Source: Hymenobacter sp. BRD128
Lineage (GTDB): Bacteria > Bacteroidota > Bacteroidia > Cytophagales > Hymenobacteraceae
Length of the DNA: 64,000 nt
Assembly: GCF_013256625.1 (NCBI RefSeq)
Contig: NZ_CP053908.1
Span: 1-64,000, forward strand
Reading direction: 5' to 3'
In this document: piece by piece, positions 18,445 through 26,901 of the stretch
Layout of the letters: each line of letters opens with the position of its first letter
Numbering within the stretch: position 1 is the stretch's first letter
The notes under the pieces: generated by a model
What the model saw: only the letters and a program-made list of their open reading frames with translations
What the model was told of the DNA's origin: nothing
The model's database searches: none
Position numbers and translations under genes: made by a program

Positions 18445-19428
18445 CTACAGCTCATGCGCGGCGGCGCGGCCCTGGTCCCAGGCATCGAGGCTGGCTACGG
18501 TGGCGTCGGCGATATTGGTGAGAGCTTCCCGCGTGAGGTAGGCCTGGTGCCCGGTCACCAGCACATTTTTGTAGGTGAGTAGCTGCGCAAACGTTTTATC
18601 GCTTAGTTGGTCGAGCGCGTGATTGGCAAAAAATAGCCCTTCCTCGGCCTCGTACACATCAATACCCAGGTAGCCGAGCTGGCCGCTGGCCAGCGCCCGC
18701 AAGGCTGCCGCGGTGTCGAGCACGCCGCCCCGACCGGTGTTCACGAGCAGTACGCCGCGCTTCATGCTGGCCAGCAGCTGGTCGTCAATCAGGTGATGGG
18801 TGCCCTCGGTGAGGGGGTGTGCACACTGATAACGTCGGCCTGGGCGCACAGCTCGGGCAGGCTCACGTAGCGCAGGCCTTCCTGCTGCCCGCGCTCCGCA
18901 TCGGGCAGTACTTCGCAGCCCAGCACCTGGCAGCCAAAGCCGTGCAGAATGCGGGCCACCGCCGCCCCGATGCGCCCTACACCCACGATGCCCACCGTTT
19001 TGCCGTGCAGGTTGAAGCCCACCAGGTCGTCGAGACAGAAATCGTTGGCCCGCACCTGCAGGTCGGCCTGGCGCAGGTGGCGGCACAAGGCCAAGATAAG
19101 GGCTACCGCATATTCGGCGGTGGCGTGGGGCGAGTAGTCGGGCACGTTGGCCACGCGCAGGCCTAGCCGGTGGGCCGCCGCCAGGTCCACGTTATCGTGG
19201 CCCGTGGCGCGCAGCAGCAGGTAGTGCACGCCGTGCGCCCACAGCTGCGCCAGCAGTGGAGCCGATACTTTGTCGGTGGTGAACACGCTCACGGCCGCCG
19301 AGCCCTGCGCCAGCGGGCCGTGAGCGGGCCCAGCCCGGCCGCCAGCACGTGTAACTGATGCCGGTCGGCATTAGCCTGCTGCAAAAAACTGCGCTCAAAC
19401 GATTGGGTGCTGAAAATGGTGGCATTCA
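18445..19428 (-). CDS. ldhA: D-lactate dehydrogenase (2-hydroxyacid dehydrogenase)
   Basis: An NAD-dependent D-2-hydroxyacid dehydrogenase, most like LdhA, which reduces pyruvate to D-lactate during fermentation. It starts MNATIFSTQSFERSFLQQAN. Segments include LLLRATGHDNVDLAAAHRLG, VANVPDYSPHATAEYAVALI, the Rossmann motif TVGIVGVGRIGAAVARIL, catalytic Arg in LLVNTGRGGVLDT, Glu in LGIDVYEAEEGLFF and His in VLVTGHQAYLTREAL. Length is about 328 residues. Frame changes occur at about 19320 and 18815. The promoter at 19497-19540 puts it under FNR-like control, which suits a fermentative enzyme. Confidence 0.85.
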
Positions 19429-19496
19429 TGGCTTCATAGCGAAGGAAGAAATTGGCGGGCTGAAAATGCCCGGCTAGGCCTGCCGCAACTACCGCG

Positions 19497-19540
19497 TAAG
19501 ATTCGTGAAAAGCCTGGGCTGGCCCCATGATATTAGTCAG
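19497..19540 (-). promoter_or_regulatory. FNR-type promoter of ldhA
   Basis: CTGAC-TAAT-ATCAT (minus, 19527-19540) is centred exactly 33 bp upstream of GAATCTTA (19497-19504). The start codon is 69 bp further. Confidence 0.55.
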
Positions 19541-19676
19541 GCAAAAACGTGATGTTTGGCAAGGCTAGCCCGAGGTGGCCCGCGTTACTTAGGGTTGGGT
19601 AGGCCGGGTGGGACTAGCCCCATTCGCCAATATCCTGCTGATTATAAATATTTTATTCACACTAATTTCCTGCGCC

Positions 19677-20138
19677 ATGCCCTTCGTTTCGTTTAAGAAT
19701 GAGCACAATTCGCCGCATCTCAACGTGGACCACATTGTGCGCCTGGAGTTGGTGACGGTGCCCAGCAACCTGCCGGCGGTGAACATCTTCACCACGCGGC
19801 CCGAAGCCGACCTCACGGTCGAGTTTGCCACGCCGGCCGAAGCGCAGGACCTTATCGAATCCATCATAGCGTATAGCACCAAGAGCCCGGCGGCACCCTT
19901 CGAGCTGCTGTCCCCGGCCGGGGCCAAACCCAAGCTGCTGGCCTTCGCCCGGTTTGAAGCTGGCAAGCCGTATGAGCCGGGCGAGGTGGTACTTGGGATT
20001 GAGTGCTTCTACTTGGTTGATTTTCGACAGCTGGTTTCGGTTGTACTTAGCCACTTAATTGGTGGGCAGCACCAGCACGGGCACAGCGCTGAGGCGCAGC
20101 ACCTGGGCCGTGACGCTGCGGTGAAACAGCCCGCTTAA
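19677..20138 (+). CDS. Hypothetical protein
   Basis: I do not recognise this protein. It starts MPFVSFKNEHNSPHLNVDHI and continues VRLELVTVPSNLPAVNIFTT, then EFATPAEAQDLIESIIAYST. It looks like a small soluble alpha/beta protein of about 125 residues. The open frame continues to 20138, but everything after about 20050 lies antisense to the USP gene, so a natural stop at 20049-20060 masked by an indel is likely. An AT-rich leader precedes the start. No operator of the stress-regulon type is found upstream. Confidence 0.4.
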   Translation: MPFVSFKNEHNSPHLNVDHIVRLELVTVPSNLPAVNIFTTRPEADLTVEFATPAEAQDLIESIIAYSTKSPAAPFELLSPAGAKPKLLAFARFEAGKPYEPGEVVLGIECFYLVDFRQLVSVVLSHLIGGQHQHGHSAEAQHLGRDAAVKQPA

Positions 20139-20890
20139 GAACGAGTGCGGCCGGGCTAGCAATACAATCAGCTGGGTGTGCAGCTCGCTGGCTGCCAGCA
20201 AAATACCGTTCGCTGCAGTTTCTTCGCGCACTTCATAAAGGCTACTGCTGGTGATGGTGCCAAACAGCCCGGTGCGCCGTACCGACTCCAGGGCCACGTC
20301 GGCGTGCGAGGGTCCGTGTGCCTGGCTAGCCACGTGCACCACTGAGGTGGTGGGCTGCAGGGCCAGCAGCAGGTTGCCCAAGGCCAGCGAGGGCGGCGTA
20401 AGCGAGAACGAATAGCCATCGGCGGCCACCATGATGCGGTGCGGCAGCTCGGTTTCGGCGCAGCCTTCGGGCACCACCAGCAGCGGGTAGCGGCCGTGCG
20501 CAGCACCGACACCGTGCGGTGCGGAATAAGCCAGCCCAAATTCAGCGGGGCGTGCGGCTGCTCGCGGCCTAGCGCCAGCAGCAGCGGCTGGTGGCGCTGC
20601 ACGGCCCCGCGCACGGCCATAGTCAAGGTGTCAAGTGACAATTCGGCATCGGCGGGCACGGCGAGCATTTCGGCTTGCAGACACAGGTCGGCGCGCAGTT
20701 GGCGGCGGCTGGCCAGCTGGCCAGCCGTGGTGGCTAGCACGGCCTCGGGCTGTATTAAAGCATTCACGTTCAGGTACACGTGCAGGAGTACCAGGCGGCC
20801 TTGCAGGTGCGCCGCCAGGCGAGTGGTATAAGTCAGGGCCGACTCGGCCGCCCCCGACAGGTCGGTGAGCACTACAAAAGCTGGTTTCAT
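20055..20890 (-). CDS. Universal stress protein (two-domain)
   Basis: A tandem USP of about 277 residues. Domain 1 has MKPAFVVLTDLSGAAESALT, TRLAAHLQGRLVLLHVYLN and HQPLLLALGREQPHAPLN. After a missing base near 20498 domain 2 continues with YPLLVVPEGCAETELPHRIM, VAADGYSFSLTPPSLALGNL, TSVVHVASQAHGPSHADVAL and ELHTQLIVLLARPHSFLSGL, then FHRSVTAQVLRLSAVPVLVL. The C-terminal SGLFHRSVTAQVLR resembles the USP nucleotide-binding loop region. The start at 20890 is well placed relative to the two-site promoter at 20958-21023, so it is likely a core member of the stress regulon. Confidence 0.85.
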
Positions 20891-20957
20891 GGCTAAAAAG
20901 GTGGCGGCACCCGGCCGCAACCGCCGCCGGGCGCGGACCACAGGCAGCCCGCAGCCA

Positions 20958-21023
20958 TAAAAGTCGGCTTGGCCGTACGCCCGCGAAATGACGAATGAGA
21001 GCGCACCACTTGATTTATGGCAG
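20958..21023 (-). promoter_or_regulatory. Two-site CRP/FNR-type promoter of a USP gene
   Basis: On the minus strand CTGCC-ATAA-ATCAA (21010-21023) and CTCTC-ATTC-GTCAT (20988-21001) are centred 22 bp apart. The proximal one is centred exactly 33 bp upstream of GACTTTTA (20958-20965), the same octamer as at the BON gene. Confidence 0.6.
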
Positions 21024-21042
21024 CCGTGTGGGGGCGTGGCCG

Positions 21043-22092
21043 CTACCAGGGCGCGTGGCGCAGCTTCTCGGGCTCCAGCAGCCGCACGGCTTTTGGGGTC
21101 AGCTCCAGCAGGCCGTCCTGCCGAAACTCGCTGAGTGTGCGTGTCAGCGATTCGGGAGTCGTGCCCACCAGGGCGGCCAGGTCTTCGCGCGCCACCTGAA
21201 TAGCCGTGGTGGGCAGGCCGCCGGCTTGCTCGTGCAGGTGCAGCAGCACATCGGCCACGCGCCGCCGGATGGAATGGTAGGCCATGTGCAGCAGCTGCTG
21301 CTCGCGCGCACTCACCCGCCCCGCCAGCAGGCGCATAAACTGCGGGCCCACCTCGGCGTGGTGCAGCAGCAGCGTAAAATCATCCTGCGAGATATACACC
21401 AGCTCCGCATCGTCGAGGGCCACGGCCGAGTCGCGGTGGGGCGTGTGCTCGAGCAGGGCAGGTAGCCGAAGAACTCGCCGGGGCCGTAGAGGCAAGTAAT
21501 CAGCTCTTTGCCGGCGGCGGTGGCCTTCACCGTTTTCACCCGCCCGCTTTGCACGAAGTAGGCGCGCGTGGCTTCGTCGCCCTCCAGGTACACATCCTGT
21601 TTTTTGCGCACGGGGTGGGCTTTGCGGTCGCCAGCCAGGTGGTCGAGCCGGGCGGTGGCGCGGGCATCGGCCAAAAACTCACCTAGCCCGCCGGTGGCCG
21701 CCAGGTCGTGGTCAGACTGCAAGTGGCGGAAGCGGGCCAGCCGCCCCGCAATGGCGCCTAGCAGCTCGGCCTCGGCCAGGGCCTGGTGAGGTAGTCGTCG
21801 GCCCCCAGCGCCATGGCCCGCCGCTGGTCGGCAGGGTCAGCTTGGGCAGTGAGGAAGATGAAGGGCACCCCGGCCAGGCGCGGGTGCTGGGTGAAGTGCG
21901 CCAGCACGCCGTAGCCGTCGAGCACCGGCAGCAGCACGTTGCAGAGCACCAAATCGGGCGGGTGGGCCAGGGCCAGCGCCAGGCCCACCTGGCCGTTGGG
22001 GCGGCGTGCACGCCATAGCCCGCCCGCTCCAGCAGCTCGGCGGTCGCTTCCCGCATGCCGGCGTCGTCCTCCATCAGTAATATCGTTTTCAT
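21043..22092 (-). CDS. Receiver-CRP/FNR fusion regulator with Asp-to-Asn receiver
   Basis: A paralogue of the regulator at 8948. It starts MKTILLMEDDAGMREATAEL and continues in repaired frame. The phospho-acceptor position reads DLVLCNVLLPVLDGYG, with Asn (codon AAC, complement at 21938-21940) replacing Asp, so the receiver is probably not phosphorylated. The sensor barrel (KQDVYLEGDEATRAYFVQSG, GKELITCLYGPGEFFGYLP), dimer helix and winged HTH follow. The recognition helix TTPESLTRTLSEF keeps the Glu-xxx-Arg pair of its paralogue, so both should read the same TGA-type half-sites. Indels lie at about 22015, 21795 and 21460. No kinase gene is adjacent. It may be a constitutive or competing regulator. 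Confidence 0.8.
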
Positions 22093-22482
22093 TGGAAAAC
22101 AAGGAAGTAGCGGCCGGCCCGCTGGGTAGCATGAGCAGGCCAATGCTGGCCTGGTATCGCTGAATAGCCAGCAGGGCGCCGCCCCGGCCAGGGTTACGGC
22201 TAGGGGGTAACCTTCACGATAGGGGTGCCGCCCGGCTTCTGGTCCCGAAGAATTCAGGTTCCGTTCTCTGCACAATATCCTCGCCGCTGCGCCTGGGCGC
22301 GGCGCGCGGCCGGGGCCTGCCCGGCTAGCATAGGTAGCTTGCGCCGCCTACTTCTCATTTAAGGTACTGGCTTTCTGACAAGAAACAATAAAATTTCTCT
22401 CGACAGGCCGTTGGTGGCGCCCGGCCCCAGGGCCAGCGGGGTCATAAGCAGCTCGCTAGGGGCCGATTGTAGTTTGGCTGCC
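22093..22482. other. Intergenic region without recognised genes
   Basis: About 390 bp between two minus-strand genes. I see no convincing ORF, no operator with the 33-bp geometry and only scattered hairpin-forming GC-rich sequence. A CTGAC half-site occurs at about 22375 without a partner. Confidence 0.4.
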
Positions 22483-22755
22483 CTAGTACTCGGCCAGCAG
22501 CTCGTCGGGGTAGCACCAGGCCCAGCGCTCGCCCGGCTGCGCCGACGTGATAACGGGGTGTCGCGTGGCGTGGAAGTGCTTGGTAGCGTGCTTGTTCAGC
22601 GAGTCGTCGCAGCAGCCCACGTGGCCGCACTGCTGGCAGATGCGCAGGTGTACCCAATCGTCGCCCAAGGCCACGCACTCGGGGCATACGTGCTGGGTAT
22701 CGTGCTTCAGATGAGCGATATCAAGGGCGGTGAGGTGGGCGCAGAGAACAGCCAT
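22483..22755 (-). CDS. UBP-type zinc finger protein
   Basis: A 90-residue protein that is essentially one UBP-type zinc finger. It starts MAVLCAHLTALDIAHLKHDT. Zinc ligands are visible in HVCPECVALGDDWVHLRICQ and QCGHVGCCDDSLNKHATKHF, followed by HATRHPVITSAQPGERWAWC. In eukaryotes this fold binds the ubiquitin C-terminus. The bacterial stand-alone version is common, has no ubiquitin to bind and no known partner. The start at 22755 fits the domain; an upstream in-frame ATG at 22887 overlaps the operator of the divergent gene and is less likely. Confidence 0.8.
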   Translation of the reverse strand: MAVLCAHLTALDIAHLKHDTQHVCPECVALGDDWVHLRICQQCGHVGCCDDSLNKHATKHFHATRHPVITSAQPGERWAWCYPDELLAEY

Positions 22756-22873
22756 AAGCGGTAAGCAGGGCAGGAGTGAGCCAGCGAAGCTACGGGAAAT
22801 TACCTGGCCGGGAAGCAGGCTAGCCGCGCCACGTTGCGCCGGCTGCTGGTATAAGCAAACGCAGGCGTATGGG

Positions 22874-22916
22874 GTGATTTTTATCATAGTTTGGCCTGGG
22901 TGCGGCGGCTACCTTG
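22874..22916 (+). promoter_or_regulatory. FNR-type promoter of the amidohydrolase gene
   Basis: The dyad TGAT-TTTT-ATCA (22874-22885) is centred 33 bp upstream of CTACCTTG (22909-22916). The start codon lies 60 bp further downstream. Confidence 0.5.
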
Positions 22917-22975
22917 CAGCATGCTCCTTCGGCTGCCGGGCGAGCTAGCGGCCTTACTCTCTACATCTTCTGGCT

Positions 22976-24510
22976 ATGAAAACGCTTTGGCTCCTGCTGG
23001 TGAGCGGGCTGCTACTGGCTCCTGGCCCGGCGAACGGGCAGCCAGCTGCCCCCGCCGGGCCGCGCCCGGTGGGCACCGGATACCCGCTCGACCTGCTGGT
23101 AATCACCCACGTGAACCTCATTGACCCGAGCACCGCCGAAGTGGTGCGCGATTGCATGGTGGTAGTGCGCGACGGACTTATCGTGTCAGTGGGCAAGTGG
23201 GTGCCGGCCGGGCGGGCCGTGCCGCGCCTGAATGGCCAGGGACTCTACCTGGTGCCCGGCCTCTGGGATGGCCGCGCCAACGCGCTGGCTACGGCCGCCG
23301 CCGAGCGCGTGGCGCTGCCGCTGTACCTGGCCAGTGGCATCACCAGCATCCGCGAGATGCCTAGCCAGCGCCCGCCGGGTGAGGTAACGGCTACCAGCCA
23401 GTTAGTTACGAGCGGGGCCTGCGCCGGGCCGCGCCTGATGCTAGCCGGCCCGCTGCTAGCCGGCCCGCTAGCCTCCGCCGGCACCCGCGCCGAAGGGCGG
23501 GCGCAAGCCACTGCCCGGCTGGCCGGGGCCGGCGGGCAGCGCCCGCTGGTGGGGGCACTGCTGCCGCGCGAGGCCTACCTGGGGGTGGCTGCCGCCGTGG
23601 CTGCGGCCCAACTGCCGCTCGGGGCCACGTGCCCGAGAGCGTGACCCTAGCCGAGGCGCTGGCGGCCGGCCAGGTCGGGTTTGAGGACCTGGACAAGCTG
23701 CTGCTGGCCTGCTCGCCCCACGAAGCTCAGCTGGTGGCCGCCCGCGCCGCCTGCCTGGCCGGCCCCCAGCCCACCGCCCGGCTAGCGGCCTGCATTAGCG
23801 GGCAGCAGGCCCTCATTGCCGCGTCGTTTAGCCCGGCTCGTTGCGTTGCCCTGGCCGAGGCGCTGGCCCGGGCGCACGCCTATGTGGTGCCCGCGCTGGC
23901 GGCCCACGCGGCGACCCTCGCCGCTACCTGGGCGCTGCCCGACTCGCTGCGCTGCCTGGCGCCCGCCGGGCTGCGGCAGCAGTGGACCGAAGCGGCCGGG
24001 CGCCAGCAGCGCGCGTCGGCGGCCGGCAGAGCTAGCCGGCCGGCCCTCGACTCGGTGCGTGGCCGGCTGCTGGCCGAGCTGCTGCGGCAGCGCGTAACTA
24101 TCGTGGCGGGCTCCGACGCGGGCGCGGCCACTCCGGGCCTGCTTTACGGCACCGGCCTTGTGACGGAACTGGAGCTGCTGGTGGCCGCCGGCCTCACACC
24201 GGCCCAGGCTCTGCGCGCCGCCACCGTAGCCCCGGCCATGATAACGGGGCACTACTCGGACCTGGGCCGCATTGAGCCCGGCTACCGGGCCGATATGGTG
24301 CTGCTGGCCGCCAACCCCCTCACCGACATCCGCCACTTGCGCCAGGTAGCGTCGGTACTGCAGGGCGGCTACCTCCTGGACCGGGGCGCGCTGGCGGCGC
24401 TGGTAGCCCAGGCCACCCAAGCTGCCCGGGCCGGGGCCTTGCCGCCCACGGCGGCGGTGCGCAAAGTAGCCCGGCGGCCGCCAGTGCCTAGCCCAGCGGC
24501 AAGCAAGTAA
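22976..24510 (+). CDS. Secreted amidohydrolase-family protein with altered metal site
   Basis: A periplasmic amidohydrolase-superfamily protein of about 510 residues. A Sec signal peptide (MKTLWLLLVSGLLLAPGPAN) precedes the beta-sandwich start (LVITHVNLIDPSTAEVV, VVVRDGLIVSVGKW). The barrel entry normally reads PGL-x-D-x-HxH; here it is LVPGLWDGRANALATAAAER, so both metal-binding His are lost. Downstream, LPLYLASGITSIREM, VTIVAGSDAGAATPGLLYGT (the metal-site Asp region is kept), LELLVAAGLTPAQALRAATV and GRIEPGYRADMVLLAANPL are typical. One indel near 23628 splits the frame. Catalysis by the usual binuclear centre is doubtful. It lies under an FNR-type promoter. Confidence 0.8.
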
Positions 24511-24573
24511 TTGATTGATAAATAATTATAAATATTAAAATTTACTTAACCTAAACGCTTTAATCTCCTTGCC

Positions 24574-25404
24574 ATGATGCCCTCGCTTGTTGTGCTGACC
24601 GATTTTTTTGCCGTCTCCAACCATGCCCTTTCGTATGCGGCGGGACTAGCCTTGCCGCTGCACGCCCAATTGACGCTGCTGCACATCCCGCAGCCAGAAC
24701 TGCTGGCGCCTTCCGCCTACGAGCCGGCGGGCAGCTATCAGGCCCCGCCCAATCGGCGCCAAACCTCCTATGCCCTGCAGCTACTGGCGGCCGGCCCGCC
24801 CGTGCTCATCGACGGGGCCGCGCCCGAAGATGACCTGCCCGATAGCCTCACCAGCGCCATTCACGCCGCTAGCCCCTTGCTGCTGGTGCTGGGCCAGCCC
24901 GGCTCGACCGCACTGCCAGCCGAACTAATGACGACCATGGCCATGACCCTGCTGCATCGGGTAGCCTACCCCTTGCTGCTGGTGCCGCTACGGGGCCTCG
25001 ATGCTTTTCCGCCCCGCCGCCTGCTGCTGGCCATCGATGGACTGCCCTTCCGCCTCAGGCCGCACCAGGATGTGCTGCGCCGGCTGCTGCAAGCCACCCA
25101 GGGTACGCTCGACGTGGTGCACATCACCGACGATGCGCACGCCGCCACCGATGCCGAGCACCTGCTGGCTACCCTGCGCGCCAGCGACCTGGTGCCGGAC
25201 TTGCCCCCACGCCGGCTGCACCAGGTGTACCAGCCGGCGGTAACGGCCGGCGTGCTGGCCGAAGCCGCCCGCCTGCACGCCGATATGCTGGTGCTGCTGG
25301 CCCGCCCCCACAGCCTGCTCGGCAACTTGTTTCACCACAGCGCAACGGTCCGGCTGCTGCGCGATAGCCCCATTCCGGTGCTCGTGCTGCCGGTGCAGGA
25401 GTAG
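24574..25404 (+). CDS. Universal stress protein (two-domain)
   Basis: An intact tandem USP of 276 residues. Domain 1 runs MMPSLVVLTDFFAVSNHALS, LPLHAQLTLLHIPQPELLAP, SPLLLVLGQPGSTALP and HRVAYPLLLVPLRG. Domain 2 runs RRLLLAIDGLPFRLRPHQDV, GTLDVVHITDDAHAATDAEH, ARLHADMLVLLARPHSLLGN and LFHHSATVRLLRDSPIPVLV. GNLFHHSATVRLL corresponds to the USP nucleotide-loop region. The leader is AT-rich (24510-24560), unlike the operator-type promoters, so its control may differ. A strong hairpin terminator follows at 25434. Confidence 0.9.
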   Translation: MMPSLVVLTDFFAVSNHALSYAAGLALPLHAQLTLLHIPQPELLAPSAYEPAGSYQAPPNRRQTSYALQLLAAGPPVLIDGAAPEDDLPDSLTSAIHAASPLLLVLGQPGSTALPAELMTTMAMTLLHRVAYPLLLVPLRGLDAFPPRRLLLAIDGLPFRLRPHQDVLRRLLQATQGTLDVVHITDDAHAATDAEHLLATLRASDLVPDLPPRRLHQVYQPAVTAGVLAEAARLHADMLVLLARPHSLLGNLFHHSATVRLLRDSPIPVLVLPVQE

Positions 25405-25433
25405 CGGGCGCAGCCTGCCTTAGCCACCCGCTG

Positions 25434-25475
25434 CGTGCCAAAAAGGCCCTGACTACCCAGGGCCGTTTTGGCACG
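25434..25475. terminator. Strong bidirectional hairpin
   Basis: CGTGCCAAAA and GGCCCTG (left arm) pair with CAGGGCC and TTTTGGCACG (right arm). It lies between two tandem USP genes and isolates their transcripts. Confidence 0.75.
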
Positions 25476-25553
25476 CGGGTAAACCAGCTTGAGAATTGCC
25501 CGACTACCCGGCGCGGGCCCGCGGCCGGCTTTTTATAGCTCACTAAATACTCT

Positions 25554-26486
25554 TTGTCCATGCCGCTCACCCTCGTTGTTTTCGCTAGCTTTTACCCGGC
25601 CGCCCGCCACGCCGTGCACTACGCCGATGCCGTGGCCCAGGCCCTGCACGGGCGCCTGGTGCTGCTGCACGTCAACCGGGCGTCGTTGTTTGACCCCTAC
25701 GAATTTATCGCGGCCGGCTACCAGCGCCAGGAGCTGGAGCGCCAGGCCGGCACCGGGGCCGCGCTCAGCCAGCTGGCCACCGGGCTCCACAGCCCCACCA
25801 CCGTCGAAATCGCTACCGACCTGCTGCCCGTTGTGGCCGAGGATATAGCCAGCCGGCACCGCCCGGCGCTGTTTGTGCTCAGCCAGCCCGACCCGGCCTA
25901 CCCCGCCACGGCCAGCATGGCCAGCGCCTGCGCCGAGCTGCTGCGGGCCGGCAACTACCCCTTGCTGGTGCTGCCGCCCGCCGCCCCGGCAGGCCAGGCG
26001 CCCCGCCGCATTTTGCTGGCGGCCGACCGCGAGCCCTTTGTGCCCGGCCCCGAAGCTGGGTTTTTGCGCGAGTTGTGCGCGCTGCCCGGCACCGAGGTGG
26101 TGGTGGCTCACATATCAAGTGGCATAGAGGACGATGAAGGCTGTGCGCTGGCCCTGCGCGCCGTGCAGGCCAGCGGCCTGCTGGCGGGCCTGCCCCCGCC
26201 CGAGCTGCGCGGCTACGAGCACGCCGACTTCGGCGCCGGCCTGCTGGCTGCCGTGGCCGACACCCAGGCCGACCTGGTGGTGGTGCTGGCCCGCCAACGC
26301 AGCTACTGGGGTGGCCTGTTTCACCGCAGCGTAACCGGCCAGCTGCTCACGCACAGCCCGGTGCCAGTGCTGGTGCTACCCGTGGCCGTGGCGGGCACCG
26401 CGCCCACTGCCCCGCCCTCCCGCCGCGTGGCCAGCGTGGCCCACTGGGCCAACACGATGCTAGCCGGCCTGGCGCCCGCCGCCTGA
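25554..26486 (+). CDS. Universal stress protein (two-domain)
   Basis: An intact tandem USP of 310 residues. Domain 1 runs MSMPLTLVVFASFYPAARHA, VAQALHGRLVLLHVNRASLF, HRPALFVLSQPDPAYPAT and GNYPLLVLPPAAP. Domain 2 runs RRILLAADREPFVPGPEAGF, GTEVVVAHISSGIEDDEGCA, QADLVVVLARQRSYWGGLFH and RSVTGQLLTHSPVPVLVLPV. A 28-residue tail ends WANTMLAGLAPAA. Start ATG 25554 is used; ATG 25560 is an alternative. The small conserved gene at 26533 follows after 46 bp and may be co-transcribed. The remnant at 1124 is a degraded relative. Confidence 0.9.
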   Translation: MSMPLTLVVFASFYPAARHAVHYADAVAQALHGRLVLLHVNRASLFDPYEFIAAGYQRQELERQAGTGAALSQLATGLHSPTTVEIATDLLPVVAEDIASRHRPALFVLSQPDPAYPATASMASACAELLRAGNYPLLVLPPAAPAGQAPRRILLAADREPFVPGPEAGFLRELCALPGTEVVVAHISSGIEDDEGCALALRAVQASGLLAGLPPPELRGYEHADFGAGLLAAVADTQADLVVVLARQRSYWGGLFHRSVTGQLLTHSPVPVLVLPVAVAGTAPTAPPSRRVASVAHWANTMLAGLAPAA

Positions 26487-26532
26487 GCGGCTAGCCCCCT
26501 TTCGCTTATTTTTCTTCTAAAGCCCCTGCCGC

Positions 26533-26859
26533 ATGGATGCCATGACAACCCTTTCGCAAACCCTCACTGCGCTCAAAAAAGAGGGCTACACCGAAGATTT
26601 TAACCTGAAGCAGAACTACCTCGAAGGCCGCAATTTTGCCATTCGGGTCTTTGCCGATGATTTTGTGGTGGACAAGCACTTTCGCTTCGAAGGTGATTCC
26701 AGCCCCGACGACGAGGCCGTGGTCTATGCCATTTCCTCGGTCAAATACCAGGTTAAGGGCACCCTGGTGAACGGCTACGGCCTGTATAGTGATAGCGTGG
26801 CCAATGAGCTTGTTAAGGCCCTGCACGCCAAAGTCAGCCCTGCATACAGTGCCAAATGA
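26533..26859 (+). CDS. Small conserved Bacteroidota protein
   Basis: A 108-residue protein, intact paralogue of the broken copy at 16389-16730. It runs MDAMTTLSQTLTALKKEGYT, EDFNLKQNYLEGRNFAIRVF, ADDFVVDKHFRFEGDSSPDD and EAVVYAISSVKYQVKGTLVN, ending GYGLYSDSVANELVKALHAK. The family is restricted largely to Bacteroidota and is often mislabelled as a phosphoribosylpyrophosphate synthetase; it is far too short for that and lacks PRPP motifs. Its position directly after a USP suggests a stress role. It is followed by a GC-rich hairpin. Confidence 0.75.
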   Translation: MDAMTTLSQTLTALKKEGYTEDFNLKQNYLEGRNFAIRVFADDFVVDKHFRFEGDSSPDDEAVVYAISSVKYQVKGTLVNGYGLYSDSVANELVKALHAKVSPAYSAK

Positions 26860-26860
26860 A

Positions 26861-26896
26861 GCCGCCCGCCCGGTGCGGCCCGCACGCCGGGCGGCA
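26861..26896 (+). terminator. GC-rich hairpin
   Basis: GCCGCCCG and CGGGCGGC arms flank a GC-rich loop just after the stop of the small conserved gene. No T run follows, so it is a probable terminator only. Confidence 0.45.
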
Positions 26897-26901
26897 GGGC
26901 G

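Noticed and set aside
20017..20030. FNR-like dyad TTGAT-TTTC-GACAG
   Set aside because: It lies inside the coding frame at 19677, has no -7 box at 33 bp and no gene in the right direction downstream.
24511..24524. TTGAT-type half-site ahead of the USP at 24574
   Set aside because: The octamer 33 bp downstream does not resemble the -7 box and the distance to the start codon is too short compared with the other promoters.
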